From Leisingera methylohalidivorans DSM 14336 (lineage in GTDB: Bacteria > Pseudomonadota > Alphaproteobacteria > Rhodobacterales > Rhodobacteraceae), in NCBI RefSeq assembly GCF_000511355.1, contig NC_023136.1, positions 1 through 64,000 of the forward strand: a stretch of 64,000 nucleotides of DNA, written 5' to 3'. The position numbers and the translations under genes are program-made. The notes beneath the pieces were generated by a model. It was not told the origin of the DNA. It did not search any database and saw nothing but the letters and a program-made list of their open reading frames with translations. This document shows positions 1 through 8,833 of this stretch, piece after piece. How positions within the stretch are numbered: position 1 is the stretch's first letter; each line of letters opens with the position of its first letter.

Positions 1-83
1 TCCTGTGTTGCGGATCGATTGGGCAGGCCGCGCCAGCCTCGCGGTTCCCATCTGTGACCGCAAGATGAGAAACCGCGACAGTG

Positions 84-410
84 TCAATGGGCTGCGAGCG
101 AATGCCGACGGCAAGAGAATGGCAGAAACGAGCCCGGCGCGCCCTCAATGACCATGATCCAGTTGAGCTGATCGGCAACCTCATGATCGGCGTCATTTGA
201 GGGGCAGGCCGATGTCCGGGCCTGACAGCCGGCTGCGATGAACGTCTCGTTCGACGCCCTGAAGCCAGTGCTGAGGTCTGGGAGGCCAGCGTCATAACTG
301 CGCCAGGCTTTCGCGTAGATGCTGCATTTTTCGAGAGACCAGGCATCGAGCGCTGCAAGCGGGGAGGGGCAGGCCAATTGCAGGGCGAGCCCAAAGAACA
401 CCTTCTTCAT
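84..410 (-). CDS. Small secreted protein of unknown function
   Basis: This 108-residue protein begins with a lysine-containing n-region and a hydrophobic stretch (residues about 1-20) that looks like a signal peptide ending near Ala-Ala. The mature part has several cysteines and is probably periplasmic. An AGGAAG-like ribosome site lies about ten bases before the ATG. It lies downstream of the beta-lactamase-like gene on the same strand, with a 61-base gap, so co-transcription is possible. I do not recognise a named family. It could be a small exported protein or a degraded remnant, so the call rests on the signal peptide and the ribosome site. Confidence 0.5.
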   Translation of the reverse strand: MKKVFFGLALQLACPSPLAALDAWSLEKCSIYAKAWRSYDAGLPDLSTGFRASNETFIAAGCQARTSACPSNDADHEVADQLNWIMVIEGAPGSFLPFSCRRHSLAAH

Positions 411-471
411 ACACGGAAACTTCCTAAATTGTTGCCGCCGCTTTCTGGGTCAAGTGGCGGCGCAATCCATC

Positions 472-1626
472 CTACTCCTGATCTGCCAGCACGCGCTGAA
501 TGAAGGCGTACGTCGCCCGGATGCGGGCTTCGTTCGGGATGTTCCGGTTTGCCAGAACAGCCACCCCCAGCTCCTCTCCCGGCAGGAGGGCAACATAGGC
601 TCCAAATCCATTGGTCGCCCCGGTTTTGTTGAGGATGACGTTTTTTTGCGGCGGCAAAGGCGGATCGAGCGTCTCCATCGGCTGCGGCTTCAGGATATAG
701 GCGTAGCTGTTGCCCTTGATCATCTGTTCCACGCTGACCGGCCAGGGATACTGCTCCCAGATCATGTTCTGAACGTAGGCGTCTGTTTGCGCCAGCCCCT
801 GGCGGGTTCTTTTCAAAGCGGCGTTGAGGTCGTCCGAGGCATCGGCGTGCCCAATGTTAAGCTCCAGGAAACGCACCATGTCGCGCGCGCTGGATTTCAC
901 GCCATAGGCTTCGGCGTCCAGAACCCCGGGATTGACCCGGATCGGAAGGTCCGTCTTGCGGTCGTAGCCATACGCATAGCGCTCCAAGGATTTTTCAGGG
1001 ACATTCACCCAGGTGCTTTGCAGGCCCATTTCCTGAAACAGATCCTGCTCGACCGTATCCGCATACCCCATGCTCAAGACATTGGCTGTGATATGCCCCA
1101 AGAGACCGATGCTGATATTCGAGTAGCTTCGGGAGCCTGTGTCGCTTGGCTGCCAATCGGCCAGCCACTCCACGAGGCCTTCGGAGCTCGCTACGGTTTC
1201 AGGCACCTGCAGTGGCAGCCCTCCGGAGTTGTGAGTTGCGAGATCCATCAGCGACAAGTCCCCGAAAGCAGTGCCATCAAGGTCCGGCAGCCGTTCGGAA
1301 ACCTGCTCGTTCAGGTCCATATCGCCGCGTGCTTCAGCCAGGGCGGCCAGGCTGACGTTGAACAGTTTGCTCACCGATCCAAGCTCGAAAAGCGTATCCG
1401 GAGACACGGCAGTATTGTCCTCACGGGAGGCAAGGCCTGCCGCATAATAGTAGGTCTGCCCGCGGTGCGTCACACCGACAACCAGCCCGGGCACGTTGTA
1501 TTCTTCGATAACGGCAGCGAAGCTGCTTTCAGCCAGCTCTTGCATTTGTGCGTCGGTCCAGGGCGCGGCGGTAAGCGCAGCTGGGAGAGACAGCAGCGTG
1601 ATTGCTGCGGCTGTAAAAAATTTCAT
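472..1626 (-). CDS. Class C beta-lactamase / serine hydrolase (AmpC-like)
   Basis: The protein has 384 residues and an N-terminal signal peptide (residues 1-21, ending Ala-Leu-Thr-Ala-Ala), so it acts in the periplasm. The three active-site motifs of class C beta-lactamases are visible: SVSK at 84-87 (nucleophile serine and lysine), YSN at 168-170 and KTG at 334-336. Full length and motif spacing fit AmpC rather than an esterase, although some penicillin-binding-protein-like esterases share these motifs. The ATG is preceded by a GAGG ribosome site. No divergent ampR-type LysR gene is next to it, so inducible control is not evident here. Expected reaction: acyl-serine hydrolysis of cephalosporin-type beta-lactams. 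Confidence 0.9.
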   Translation of the reverse strand: MKFFTAAAITLLSLPAALTAAPWTDAQMQELAESSFAAVIEEYNVPGLVVGVTHRGQTYYYAAGLASREDNTAVSPDTLFELGSVSKLFNVSLAALAEARGDMDLNEQVSERLPDLDGTAFGDLSLMDLATHNSGGLPLQVPETVASSEGLVEWLADWQPSDTGSRSYSNISIGLLGHITANVLSMGYADTVEQDLFQEMGLQSTWVNVPEKSLERYAYGYDRKTDLPIRVNPGVLDAEAYGVKSSARDMVRFLELNIGHADASDDLNAALKRTRQGLAQTDAYVQNMIWEQYPWPVSVEQMIKGNSYAYILKPQPMETLDPPLPPQKNVILNKTGATNGFGAYVALLPGEELGVAVLANRNIPNEARIRATYAFIQRVLADQE

Positions 1627-2592
1627 GTCTGCCTCATTACTTGAGCCCTCACATGGGCAGGAGCGGCTCTACAGGCAGAGATCGCACCACTCAAACGAGA
1701 AATTGTTGCTCGCGCTATTAGATTTTCTATACCCATGCTGGCGTTGCATCAGCATCCGAGACTGACTTGCGGCAGCGCAGAGGGCAGCCAAGTTCGGTGG
1801 GGCTTGAATGGCGGCTTCCGGTGTTGCGGAATGGTTGGCTCGCGCGCGCGGCGAGCTACCGCTTCTCTCCCCTCCTCTGAACGTATCGCGACCGCAACGA
1901 AAACTGAGCACCCGCAGCGAAAGCCCGAAAGGTCCCGCAGTTTGTGAGCCGACCAGTTCGAAAATCTCGCAGTCACAGCGAATGGCAGGAATGGTGGGCT
2001 GCGCCGTAGCAGAAAACCTCGGCTGGCTGCTTCAAACGGTCGAGGTTTGCAAAGGGCGCTTCCTGCGCTTCGCTGACCTTCAAGCAAGGCGCGGCATCGC
2101 CAGGGACGGCTGAGCAGACTTGAAGGTCAGCTCTCGGGAAGGCTTTCGCGCGTGCAGCAGAGGCATCGCCGGCCTTGCATGAATGTCGTGTTTGGGCTGC
2201 ATGCGGGTCTTTGCCGCGCTCGTCTTGAACGCCTGTTCTTGTGTCGGCAAATCCCGAGCTTTCGGCTCGTGACCGGGCTCTATCCGGATACCGACTGCAT
2301 CGGCATCCGGACGGAACCTGGATAGCTCAATCTCCCTGCGGCCTGGGAGCGGCGGAACGCGTCTCGTTCCGAGCCACTTTCCACCGCGGCCACAAGTCGT
2401 TTGCACTACCCAGGTTCCGCCCCGGGGGGGGACGATCCCTTTTGCGGGAACTAGGCTGGACAGTCTCGCCTGGGCAGCTGCGCCTCCTGCAAGAGACATT
2501 AGAAATCCGCGTGTAAACAGGCGTGCAATTCTGGCCCCGTAGAGGGGTGATCGGCTTCCAGAAATGCCCCCCCTTAACATTGATGGTCATGA
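1627..2592. other. Gene-poor stretch with decayed sequence
   Basis: I see no convincing gene here. Short open frames occur on both strands but lack family similarity and ribosome sites. An imperfect inverted repeat (13-base arms, one mismatch) lies at 2313-2325 and 2406-2418 and reads GGAACCTGGATAG on the left. The stretch ends at the edge of an IS21-like remnant, so it is probably residue from earlier insertions. Confidence 0.4.
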
Positions 2593-2625
2593 TGCTCCCG
2601 TGGTTATCGGGGAGCACAGTGTGGG

Positions 2626-3019
2626 ATGATGGTTGTGGAGACGATTGCGAATATCCGGCGGGCATATTTTCAGGATAAGAAGTCGATCAAGCAGATCTGC
2701 CGCGAGCTGCGGGTGTCGCGGAACACAGTGAGGAAGGTAGTCCGGTCCGGTGTGACTGCGCTCACCTAAGAGCGGACTGTTCAGCCGCTTCCAAAGCTTG
2801 GCCACTGGAGGGATGAGCTTGACGGCATGCTAACTGAGAACGCCAAGAAGCCCAAGCGTGAGAGACTGACCCGCATCCGGATTTTTGAGGAGCTCCGGGC
2901 TCATGGATACGGCGGCGGCTATGATGCGGTTCGGCGTTACGCGGCCACGTGGTCCAGGGAAGAGCGGGAAGCGTCGGCCGCTGCCTACAGTCCCCTGATC
3001 TTCGATCCGGGCGAGGCCT
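2626..3019 (+). pseudogene. IS21-family istA transposase remnant
   Basis: The reading frame starting at 2626 gives an IstA N-terminus with a helix-turn-helix (SIKQICRELRVSRNTVRK). It is stopped by TAA at 2767-2769, and the same frame then continues with typical IstA sequence (LPKLGHWRDELDGML to EREASAAAYSPLIFDPGEAY). The gene is therefore both interrupted by a nonsense codon and cut off near 3019, where integrase sequence begins. No istB is present. A short inverted repeat (TGCTCCC at 2593-2599, GGGAGCA at 2610-2616) just upstream may be part of the old IS end. It is non-functional. Confidence 0.8.
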
Positions 3020-3022
3020 ACC

Positions 3023-4311
3023 CTCCTCACCCCGCTGATCCTGTCATCTCTCAAGCCGCGCAAGAAGGAATACGTGCTTCATGATGCCCAGTGCGACGGC
3101 CTGGCCCTGCGTGTCCAGCCCGGCGGCGCCAAGTCCTGGGTCTGCTGGCAGCGGGACGCGGGAAAACCCGGCGTGTCACCTTGGGGCGTTTTGAGGACAT
3201 GGAAATCTGCGAGGCACGCGAGGCCTTCCATGCGCACAGAGGCACAGGACAACAGCCCCCTGCCCCGGAGCAGCGCAACACACTCACCTTCTCGGCACGC
3301 TGCACCGCCTTCCTGGATGCCAAGCGCGGGATCTATGCCAATTCCACGCTTTCCGCCCTGGGCTACTATCTGGACACACACCTTCTTCCCGCCTTTGGCC
3401 GGCGGAGAATTGCGCGGATCACAACGCCCGAGATCGCGGAATGGTTCTATTCCTATTCCCGCTCCAGGCCGGGCGGCGCCAACCAGGCGCTCCGGCACTT
3501 CACGACAATACTGAACTGGGGCCGGGAAGCAGGACTTCTTCCGGCGGATTTGCCCAATCCGGCAGCGCCTCTGCGTTTCAACCGGCGCTTGGCGCGCGGG
3601 CGCATGCTGAGCAGCGGCCAGCTTCGGCGGCTGGCCGTCGTGCTGGACTCTGCCTCCTCCAAACAACGGGACGCTGCGGACGCGATTTGGCTGATGCTGC
3701 TGACCGGCTGCCGCTCCGGCGAAATCCTGCGGTTGAGATGGGACGAAGTCCAGAAAGACAGGCTCGCCCTCCGGCGCACCAAAACAGGCCCGCGCGAGGT
3801 CAATCTGAGCGATGCTGCAATCCAGTACCTTGACCGGCTGCGAAAACACCGCCGGTCCAGCTACGTATTCCCGGCGCGGCGGACTAAGCAGCCGCATCGC
3901 ATATCAATCGACCACGCTTGGCAAACCTTCAAACACCTGGCCGGATTGCCCGACGGGATCCGGCTGCACGATCTCCGCCACACCTATGCCTCCCACGCCA
4001 TCATGTCGGGCGAAATCCTGCACATGACTGGCAAGCTGCTTGGCCACAGGTCACCGGACAGCACCGAGCGTTACGCCCATCTTGATGCAAGTTACCTGGC
4101 CAAGGCTACAGACAAAGTGGCTGGGAAAGTCGATGGGCTGTTAAGCGGTTATCCGCAATCTCTCGCCCAGCTGAGTGGTCTTCTGGACAATTTGTGGGCA
4201 CGAACTCGACGAGAGCGCTCGCGGGCTAACGTTTTCACACAGCCTCGGCTGGCTCCCGTCATGCCAGGGAGCACCCGGGATCCACTCTGGTCTTCCAGGG
4301 CGGTGGTCTAG
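3023..4311 (+). pseudogene. Tyrosine-recombinase integrase, frameshifted
   Basis: The N-terminal DUF4102-like part (LTPLILSSLKPRKKEYVLHDAQCDGLALRVQPGG) is read in one frame up to about 3160. The rest (GKTRRVTLGRF onward) continues in another frame to 4311, so a single-base indel near 3155-3165, in or beside GGGAAAACCC, breaks the gene. The catalytic domain is otherwise complete: the first arginine in TGCRSGEILRLRW, HDLRH, the later histidine in LLGHRS and the tyrosine in TERYAHLD. This is the pattern of a P4/CP4-type integrase of an island or prophage. The start was probably lost where the istA remnant abuts it. No adjacent tRNA or attachment site was seen. A sequencing error is the alternative to real decay. 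Confidence 0.75.
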
Positions 4312-4520
4312 TCGCCGCGACGCCGCAAGGCGGCAGTTGATCCCAAAGTGCCGGATGCTGCGTTTTGCACGAATGTCAGATTCTCTGAAAAAACCGCAAC
4401 GTGACAAAATCAAACACAGCTTCGCTAGGGGGGCAGCACACTCGTTTTTAGTGTTTGGTGACTTTTCCGACTGCGACAAAAAAACAACCGTTTGGAGCAA
4501 CTCAAAATTCAACGTCGCAG

Positions 4521-5600
4521 CTATGCTACGCTTGATGCGCTAGCCGTACCCTGGACCTCCGGGGTGTTTCTGTTGGAGGCATAGGGCACCAAAGCCAGCA
4601 TCAAATCACGCATTTCGATCTTCCCCGCGACCTGCCCCTCCCGGAGGACTCTTACCGAGACATCGGCGCGCCCGCCTGCTGTTCTGATGACAGTTTCAAG
4701 AGTGTCCTGCCAGTCGACTTCTCCGGCAACGGTTCCCACCGGAGCCCCCGCAACGGCGATGGTTCCGGCCCGCAGCACCCGCGCGCGGTTGATGTCACCC
4801 ACAAAGGCTTCGATATACGGGTCGCCCGGGTTCATCACAATCTCTTGCGGAGAGCCTTGCTGTACAACAGCGCCGTCCTTGAGGATCACCAGATGATCGG
4901 CAAGCTTCAGCGCCTCATCCAGGTCATGCGTAATGAAGATGATCGTTTTGTGCAGTTCAGTTTGAAGTTCAAGAAGCAGATCCTGCATGTCGGTCCGGAT
5001 CAGCGGATCCAGCGCCGAGAAGGCTTCGTCCAGCAGCATGATGTCGGTATCTGCGGTCAGCGCACGGGCAATGCCGACACGCTGCTGCATCCCGCCTGAT
5101 AGCTGATTGGGATAGCGGTTTTCGAACCCGGACAAGCCGACACGATCAAGCCATTTGCGCGCTTCTGCCTCCCTTTTTTCCCGCTCGACCCCCTGAATGC
5201 GCAGCGCGGTTGCCGCATTTTCCAGCACGGTCTTGTGGGGCAGCAGGGCGAATTTCTGGAACACCATGGACATGGACGTGCGCCGTATGCCGCGGAGGCT
5301 AACCGGGTTCAGATCCGTGACATCCTGCCCGTCCAACAGGATTTCTCCAGCGGTTGGCTCGATCAAGCGGTTCAGGTGCCGGATGAGAGTGGATTTCCCA
5401 GAGCCTGACAGCCCCATGATGACGGAAATTTCCCCGGCTTGCATGTCAATATTGATGTCCCGCAGCCCCAGCACATGCTGGTGCCGTTCCAGGAGCTCCG
5501 GTTTGCCAAGGCCCTGATCCCGCACCAAGGGCAGAACGGCTTTCGGGTTGGAGCCGAAGATCTTGTACAAGTTCCGGATCTGAATTTTGGGTGTCGTCAT
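4521..5600 (-). CDS. proV: ABC transporter ATPase, glycine betaine/proline type
   Basis: This is the ATP-hydrolysing subunit of a quaternary-amine importer, acting at the inner face of the membrane. It has a Walker A (GLSGSGKST), the ABC signature (LSGGMQQRVGIARAL), a Walker B (DIMLLDEAFSALDP) and the ProV-type extended C-terminus. The length of 359 residues is slightly shorter than E. coli ProV because the C-terminal CBS region is reduced. I chose the ATG at 5600 rather than an in-frame TTG nine bases earlier. It lies five bases after the permease stop, which implies translational coupling. The gene order is substrate-binding protein, permease, ATPase on the minus strand. Confidence 0.9.
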   Translation of the reverse strand: MTTPKIQIRNLYKIFGSNPKAVLPLVRDQGLGKPELLERHQHVLGLRDINIDMQAGEISVIMGLSGSGKSTLIRHLNRLIEPTAGEILLDGQDVTDLNPVSLRGIRRTSMSMVFQKFALLPHKTVLENAATALRIQGVEREKREAEARKWLDRVGLSGFENRYPNQLSGGMQQRVGIARALTADTDIMLLDEAFSALDPLIRTDMQDLLLELQTELHKTIIFITHDLDEALKLADHLVILKDGAVVQQGSPQEIVMNPGDPYIEAFVGDINRARVLRAGTIAVAGAPVGTVAGEVDWQDTLETVIRTAGGRADVSVRVLREGQVAGKIEMRDLMLALVPYASNRNTPEVQGTASASSVA

Positions 5601-5605
5601 TTGAG

Positions 5606-6637
5606 TCAATCCGTCTTGTGCGTTGGGTCAATGCGTTGCAGGGCTGCTTTGGAGCAGCGGTCCAGCACCACCGCCAGCAAAACAATACCGAAGCCAGCGA
5701 CCAGTCCAACGCCCAGTTCCAGGTTGCGTATTCCCCGCAGGACAAGCACGCCGAGACCGGGAGCGGAGACCAGAGACGCAATCACCACCATTGCAAGGCT
5801 CATCATGATCGTCTGGTTCACCCCGGCCATGATATTGGGCAGGGCAAGGGGCAGTTGCACACCATACAGTTTTTGCCGGTCTGTCATTCCGAAGGCGTCG
5901 GCGGCCTCGATCACGTCTTTCTCGACCAGCCGGATGCCCAGGTCGGTCAGCCGGATCACGGGGACAATCGCGTAGAGGATGATCGCGATGCCATACAGCT
6001 TTGGCTCGGTCACGGAAAACAGGAAGATCAGCGGGATCAGATAGACGAAACTCGGCAGCGTCTGAAGCATGTCGAGGATGGGGAGCATAATCTGCTGCAT
6101 CCGGTCGGACCGGGACATCATGATGCCAATCGGCACACCGAACAGAACACTGAACCCGGTGCAGACAAATATGATCGACAGCGTCTGCAAGGCGACATCA
6201 AGATGGTCGATCACGCCGAAGAACAGGAAGACAGACGCGACAAAGACCGTGATGCTCACGGTGCGCGTGGCCAGCCAGGTCGCCAAGACCAGAAGCGGGA
6301 TCAGAATCCACCAGGGTGTGGCCATGAAGGTAAAAAGCGCCCCTTCCAGTATCCACGACAACGGCTGGGTCAGCGGGTCAAGGACAAACTTGAGGCTGTC
6401 CTTGATGGAAAGGAAACCTTGCTCGACGCTGATCGTCATGTCCCGGGTTTGGGGAAAAGCGTTGCAGGCCTCGTGAAGGGTGTCCAACGAAGGAAACGGG
6501 AGTGTCCCGGAACTCTCCGCATTGCCTTCATTGGTCTGGGCTAGCAATTGGGCCATGCTCATCGGCGAATCCGCCGCATCGGCATCGCACCAGTCACGCA
6601 ATCCCAACCGGTCAAACAGTTTCTCGTAGCTCGTCAC
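5606..6637 (-). CDS. proW: ABC transporter permease, glycine betaine/proline type
   Basis: This 343-residue multi-pass membrane protein has about seven hydrophobic segments and the ABC permease coupling motif (EAADAFGMTDRQKLYGVQLPLALPNIMAG). It has a long N-terminal soluble extension (residues 1-90), as in ProW. The start is GTG, preceded by an AAGGGG-like ribosome site. It lies between the substrate-binding gene and the ATPase, forming the channel of the importer. Its substrate is likely a methylated amine or betaine, judging from the family and from the methyltransferase and dimethylglycine-dehydrogenase-like genes a few kilobases away. Confidence 0.9.
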   Translation of the reverse strand: MTSYEKLFDRLGLRDWCDADAADSPMSMAQLLAQTNEGNAESSGTLPFPSLDTLHEACNAFPQTRDMTISVEQGFLSIKDSLKFVLDPLTQPLSWILEGALFTFMATPWWILIPLLVLATWLATRTVSITVFVASVFLFFGVIDHLDVALQTLSIIFVCTGFSVLFGVPIGIMMSRSDRMQQIMLPILDMLQTLPSFVYLIPLIFLFSVTEPKLYGIAIILYAIVPVIRLTDLGIRLVEKDVIEAADAFGMTDRQKLYGVQLPLALPNIMAGVNQTIMMSLAMVVIASLVSAPGLGVLVLRGIRNLELGVGLVAGFGIVLLAVVLDRCSKAALQRIDPTHKTD

Positions 6638-6712
6638 GCTTTGGCCCCTTAACAGATCTTCAAATGAGCGTGCCGCCGAGCACTGGTTGCCGGGGCACGC
6701 TCGTGCGTTGCT

Positions 6713-7675
6713 TTAATTCAGGATCGCGGTCAGCTTTGCGCGGGCGTCGTCGTTCAGCCAGCCGCTCCACTGATCTTTGTTGTTTGTCAGGAAATACACA
6801 GCGCCTTCCTCGGCAGAGGCATTGTTGTCTTCCATCCAGGCGAGCACCCCGTTCATCTGGTCGTTGGTGAATGAAATGTTCGACATCAGTTCGGCGATCG
6901 CGGGTTCACGCTGCTGGAAATCGGTCGTCGCAGCCGTTTTGACCGCAGCACGCGGATAGGCCGAGACACCGGGTTCCGCGCAGTCCTTGGAACTGTTGCA
7001 GTTATGCAGTTCCGCATCATGCGCACCGACATCAACCTGAACCATCGGATATTTGCCCAGAATGGCGGTCGGGGCCCAGTAGAAGCCGAACCAGGGTTTC
7101 TGGTCCGCATAGGCCGAGGCGATGGCTGTTGCCAGCGTTTCGCCCGATCCATGGTTGAACACCTCGATCCCCTTGCTTTCCATATCAATGACACGGTTCA
7201 TGTTGTCATTGACGGTTCGGCATCCCCAGCCATCGGGGCAATTGTCAAACCGGCGGCCGACAAGGCCGGGGTTGGCCAGAATACCGTCCAGGGTGGCCGC
7301 TTCGGGATGCGCATCGACCACATATTGCGGCACCCACCAACCTTCGATACCGCCATCTGACAGCACGTCGGCCAGTTCGATCAGCTTACCGTCCGCAACA
7401 AGTTCGGCATAAGCTGGGGCAGTATTGACCCAAAGTTCGGTCAGAATGTCAGGAATGCCGGTCTCTGCAACGGAGGTCAAAGCTGTCGGTGTCGAGGATG
7501 GAACGGTCGTGACGCTGCACCCATACCCCTGTTCCATCAGGAATTTGGCCACTGAAGTCACGACATTGGCCGAAGCCCAGTCCATTTGCGTGATGGTCAC
7601 GTCACCGCAGCCTTCGGCCCAAGCCGGCGCAGCAAGGCCCATGGCAAATGCGGATGTCAAAAGCAATCTTTTCAT
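6713..7675 (-). CDS. Periplasmic binding protein of betaine-type ABC importer
   Basis: This OpuAC/ProX-type substrate-binding protein of 320 residues starts at 7675, where GGGAGA precedes the ATG and a clean signal peptide follows (MKRLLLTSAFAMGLAAPAWA). The open frame extends upstream, but that part lacks a signal peptide. Aromatic residues such as W in TQMDWASANVV and in FGFYWAPTA are of the type that form cation-pi boxes around trimethylammonium groups in this family. It is the first gene of the three-gene importer operon, read away from the LysR regulator. The exact ligand cannot be told from sequence: glycine betaine, carnitine, choline or a sulfonated betaine are all possible. Confidence 0.85.
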   Translation of the reverse strand: MKRLLLTSAFAMGLAAPAWAEGCGDVTITQMDWASANVVTSVAKFLMEQGYGCSVTTVPSSTPTALTSVAETGIPDILTELWVNTAPAYAELVADGKLIELADVLSDGGIEGWWVPQYVVDAHPEAATLDGILANPGLVGRRFDNCPDGWGCRTVNDNMNRVIDMESKGIEVFNHGSGETLATAIASAYADQKPWFGFYWAPTAILGKYPMVQVDVGAHDAELHNCNSSKDCAEPGVSAYPRAAVKTAATTDFQQREPAIAELMSNISFTNDQMNGVLAWMEDNNASAEEGAVYFLTNNKDQWSGWLNDDARAKLTAILN

Positions 7676-7773
7676 TTCTATCTCCCAAGTTTTTGGCTTG
7701 GCACCGCCAGAAGCCCAATCTGCTATGGTTTGCAAAGCTCCCACAGCTTCCTGAAACGGAAGACAACTATTCG

Positions 7774-7798
7774 ATTGATAGGATGATATCTGATCAAT
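7774..7798. promoter_or_regulatory. Candidate LysR operator between importer and lysR
   Basis: ATTGAT at 7774-7779 and ATCAAT at 7793-7798 form an inverted repeat with a 13-base spacer in an AT-rich segment between the divergent importer operon and the LysR gene. This is the position and form expected of a T-N11-A type LysR site. Inference from symmetry only. Confidence 0.4.
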
Positions 7799-7823
7799 AG
7801 TATCATAATTTAAAAGTTATCCG

Positions 7824-8825
7824 ATGCAGATCCTTAGAAAGAAAGATCACATGGCCCGCCAACCAGCCCCCAAAGATCTTAGTCTCAAGTGGCTGGAGAT
7901 TTTTCAGATATGTGCACAGAAAGGTTCGCTTCAGGCGGCATCCGAAGACACCGGACTGACCATCAGTACCGTGTCGCATCATCTGCGCAATCTGGAAGAT
8001 CATCTTGGGGTCGAGTTGTTCAACCACTCGCGCAGGCCAATGGTGTTGACCCCCAAGGGTCAGGTGTTTCTGCGCAATATAGATGATGCGCTTTATGCAA
8101 TCCGCAAAGCCAAGGCCGAGGCCTCGGCTGGAAGTATTGCAGACGCAAGTTATCTGAGGATCGGCACGATTGAGGACTTCGACAGCGATATCATTCCGGA
8201 ACTGGCAGTCTTCCTGTCGGAAAACATGTCGTCCTGCAACTTCATGTATCAAACGGATTCCAGCCACGCGATTATCGAACTGCTGCGCAACCGCCATCTT
8301 GATCTGGGGATCACGACCACACCGGATGAAAGGCTGCGCGACCTGCAGGACCGCCCATTGCTGCGTGACCCCTTTGTTGTGGTGCTGCCCCGGTTCAGCG
8401 AGCAGTCATTGGCGGATATTGTCGAAGGCCGCACCAAGCTTCCGTTCTTGCGATTTTCAAGCAACCTGATCATCGCAAGGCAGATAGAATCCCAGATGCG
8501 GCGCATAGGACTTAGAGCGCTCTCCAACTTTGAATGCAGCAACAACCAAACGCTGATGGCAATGGTTGCGGCGGGCTCCGGGTGGACCATCACCACACCC
8601 TTGCTGTTCTCCCGGGCCAAGCGGTTTCAGCCGAAACTTGCTATACACCGGTTCCCCGGCAAGAGCTTTTCGCGCACGCTGGCCATTGTCTCGACCCCCG
8701 ATTGTTCAAGGTCCGTGCTGGAACTGATCGACAGCCAAATGCGGGGGTTAATCCGGGAGCATGTCATCTCAACGCTGCATCAGCAAACGCCATGGCTTGC
8801 TGACAGCTTTAAACTAGTGGACTGA
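7824..8825 (+). CDS. LysR-family transcriptional regulator
   Basis: The protein has 333 residues: an N-terminal winged helix-turn-helix (about residues 15-80, with SLQAASEDTGLTISTVSHHLRNLEDHLGVELFNHSRRPMVLTPKG) and a periplasmic-binding-protein-like effector domain after residue 100. An alternative ATG at 7851 also fits. It is divergent from the betaine-type importer, so it most likely controls that operon, and perhaps the convergent methyltransferase gene whose stop lies nine bases beyond its own. The effector is unknown. Confidence 0.88.
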   Translation: MQILRKKDHMARQPAPKDLSLKWLEIFQICAQKGSLQAASEDTGLTISTVSHHLRNLEDHLGVELFNHSRRPMVLTPKGQVFLRNIDDALYAIRKAKAEASAGSIADASYLRIGTIEDFDSDIIPELAVFLSENMSSCNFMYQTDSSHAIIELLRNRHLDLGITTTPDERLRDLQDRPLLRDPFVVVLPRFSEQSLADIVEGRTKLPFLRFSSNLIIARQIESQMRRIGLRALSNFECSNNQTLMAMVAAGSGWTITTPLLFSRAKRFQPKLAIHRFPGKSFSRTLAIVSTPDCSRSVLELIDSQMRGLIREHVISTLHQQTPWLADSFKLVD

Positions 8826-8833
8826 CTTCCGCA

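Noticed and set aside
319..1644. A 441-codon open frame antisense to the beta-lactamase-like gene
   Set aside because: The opposite strand encodes a complete class C enzyme with all motifs and a signal peptide.
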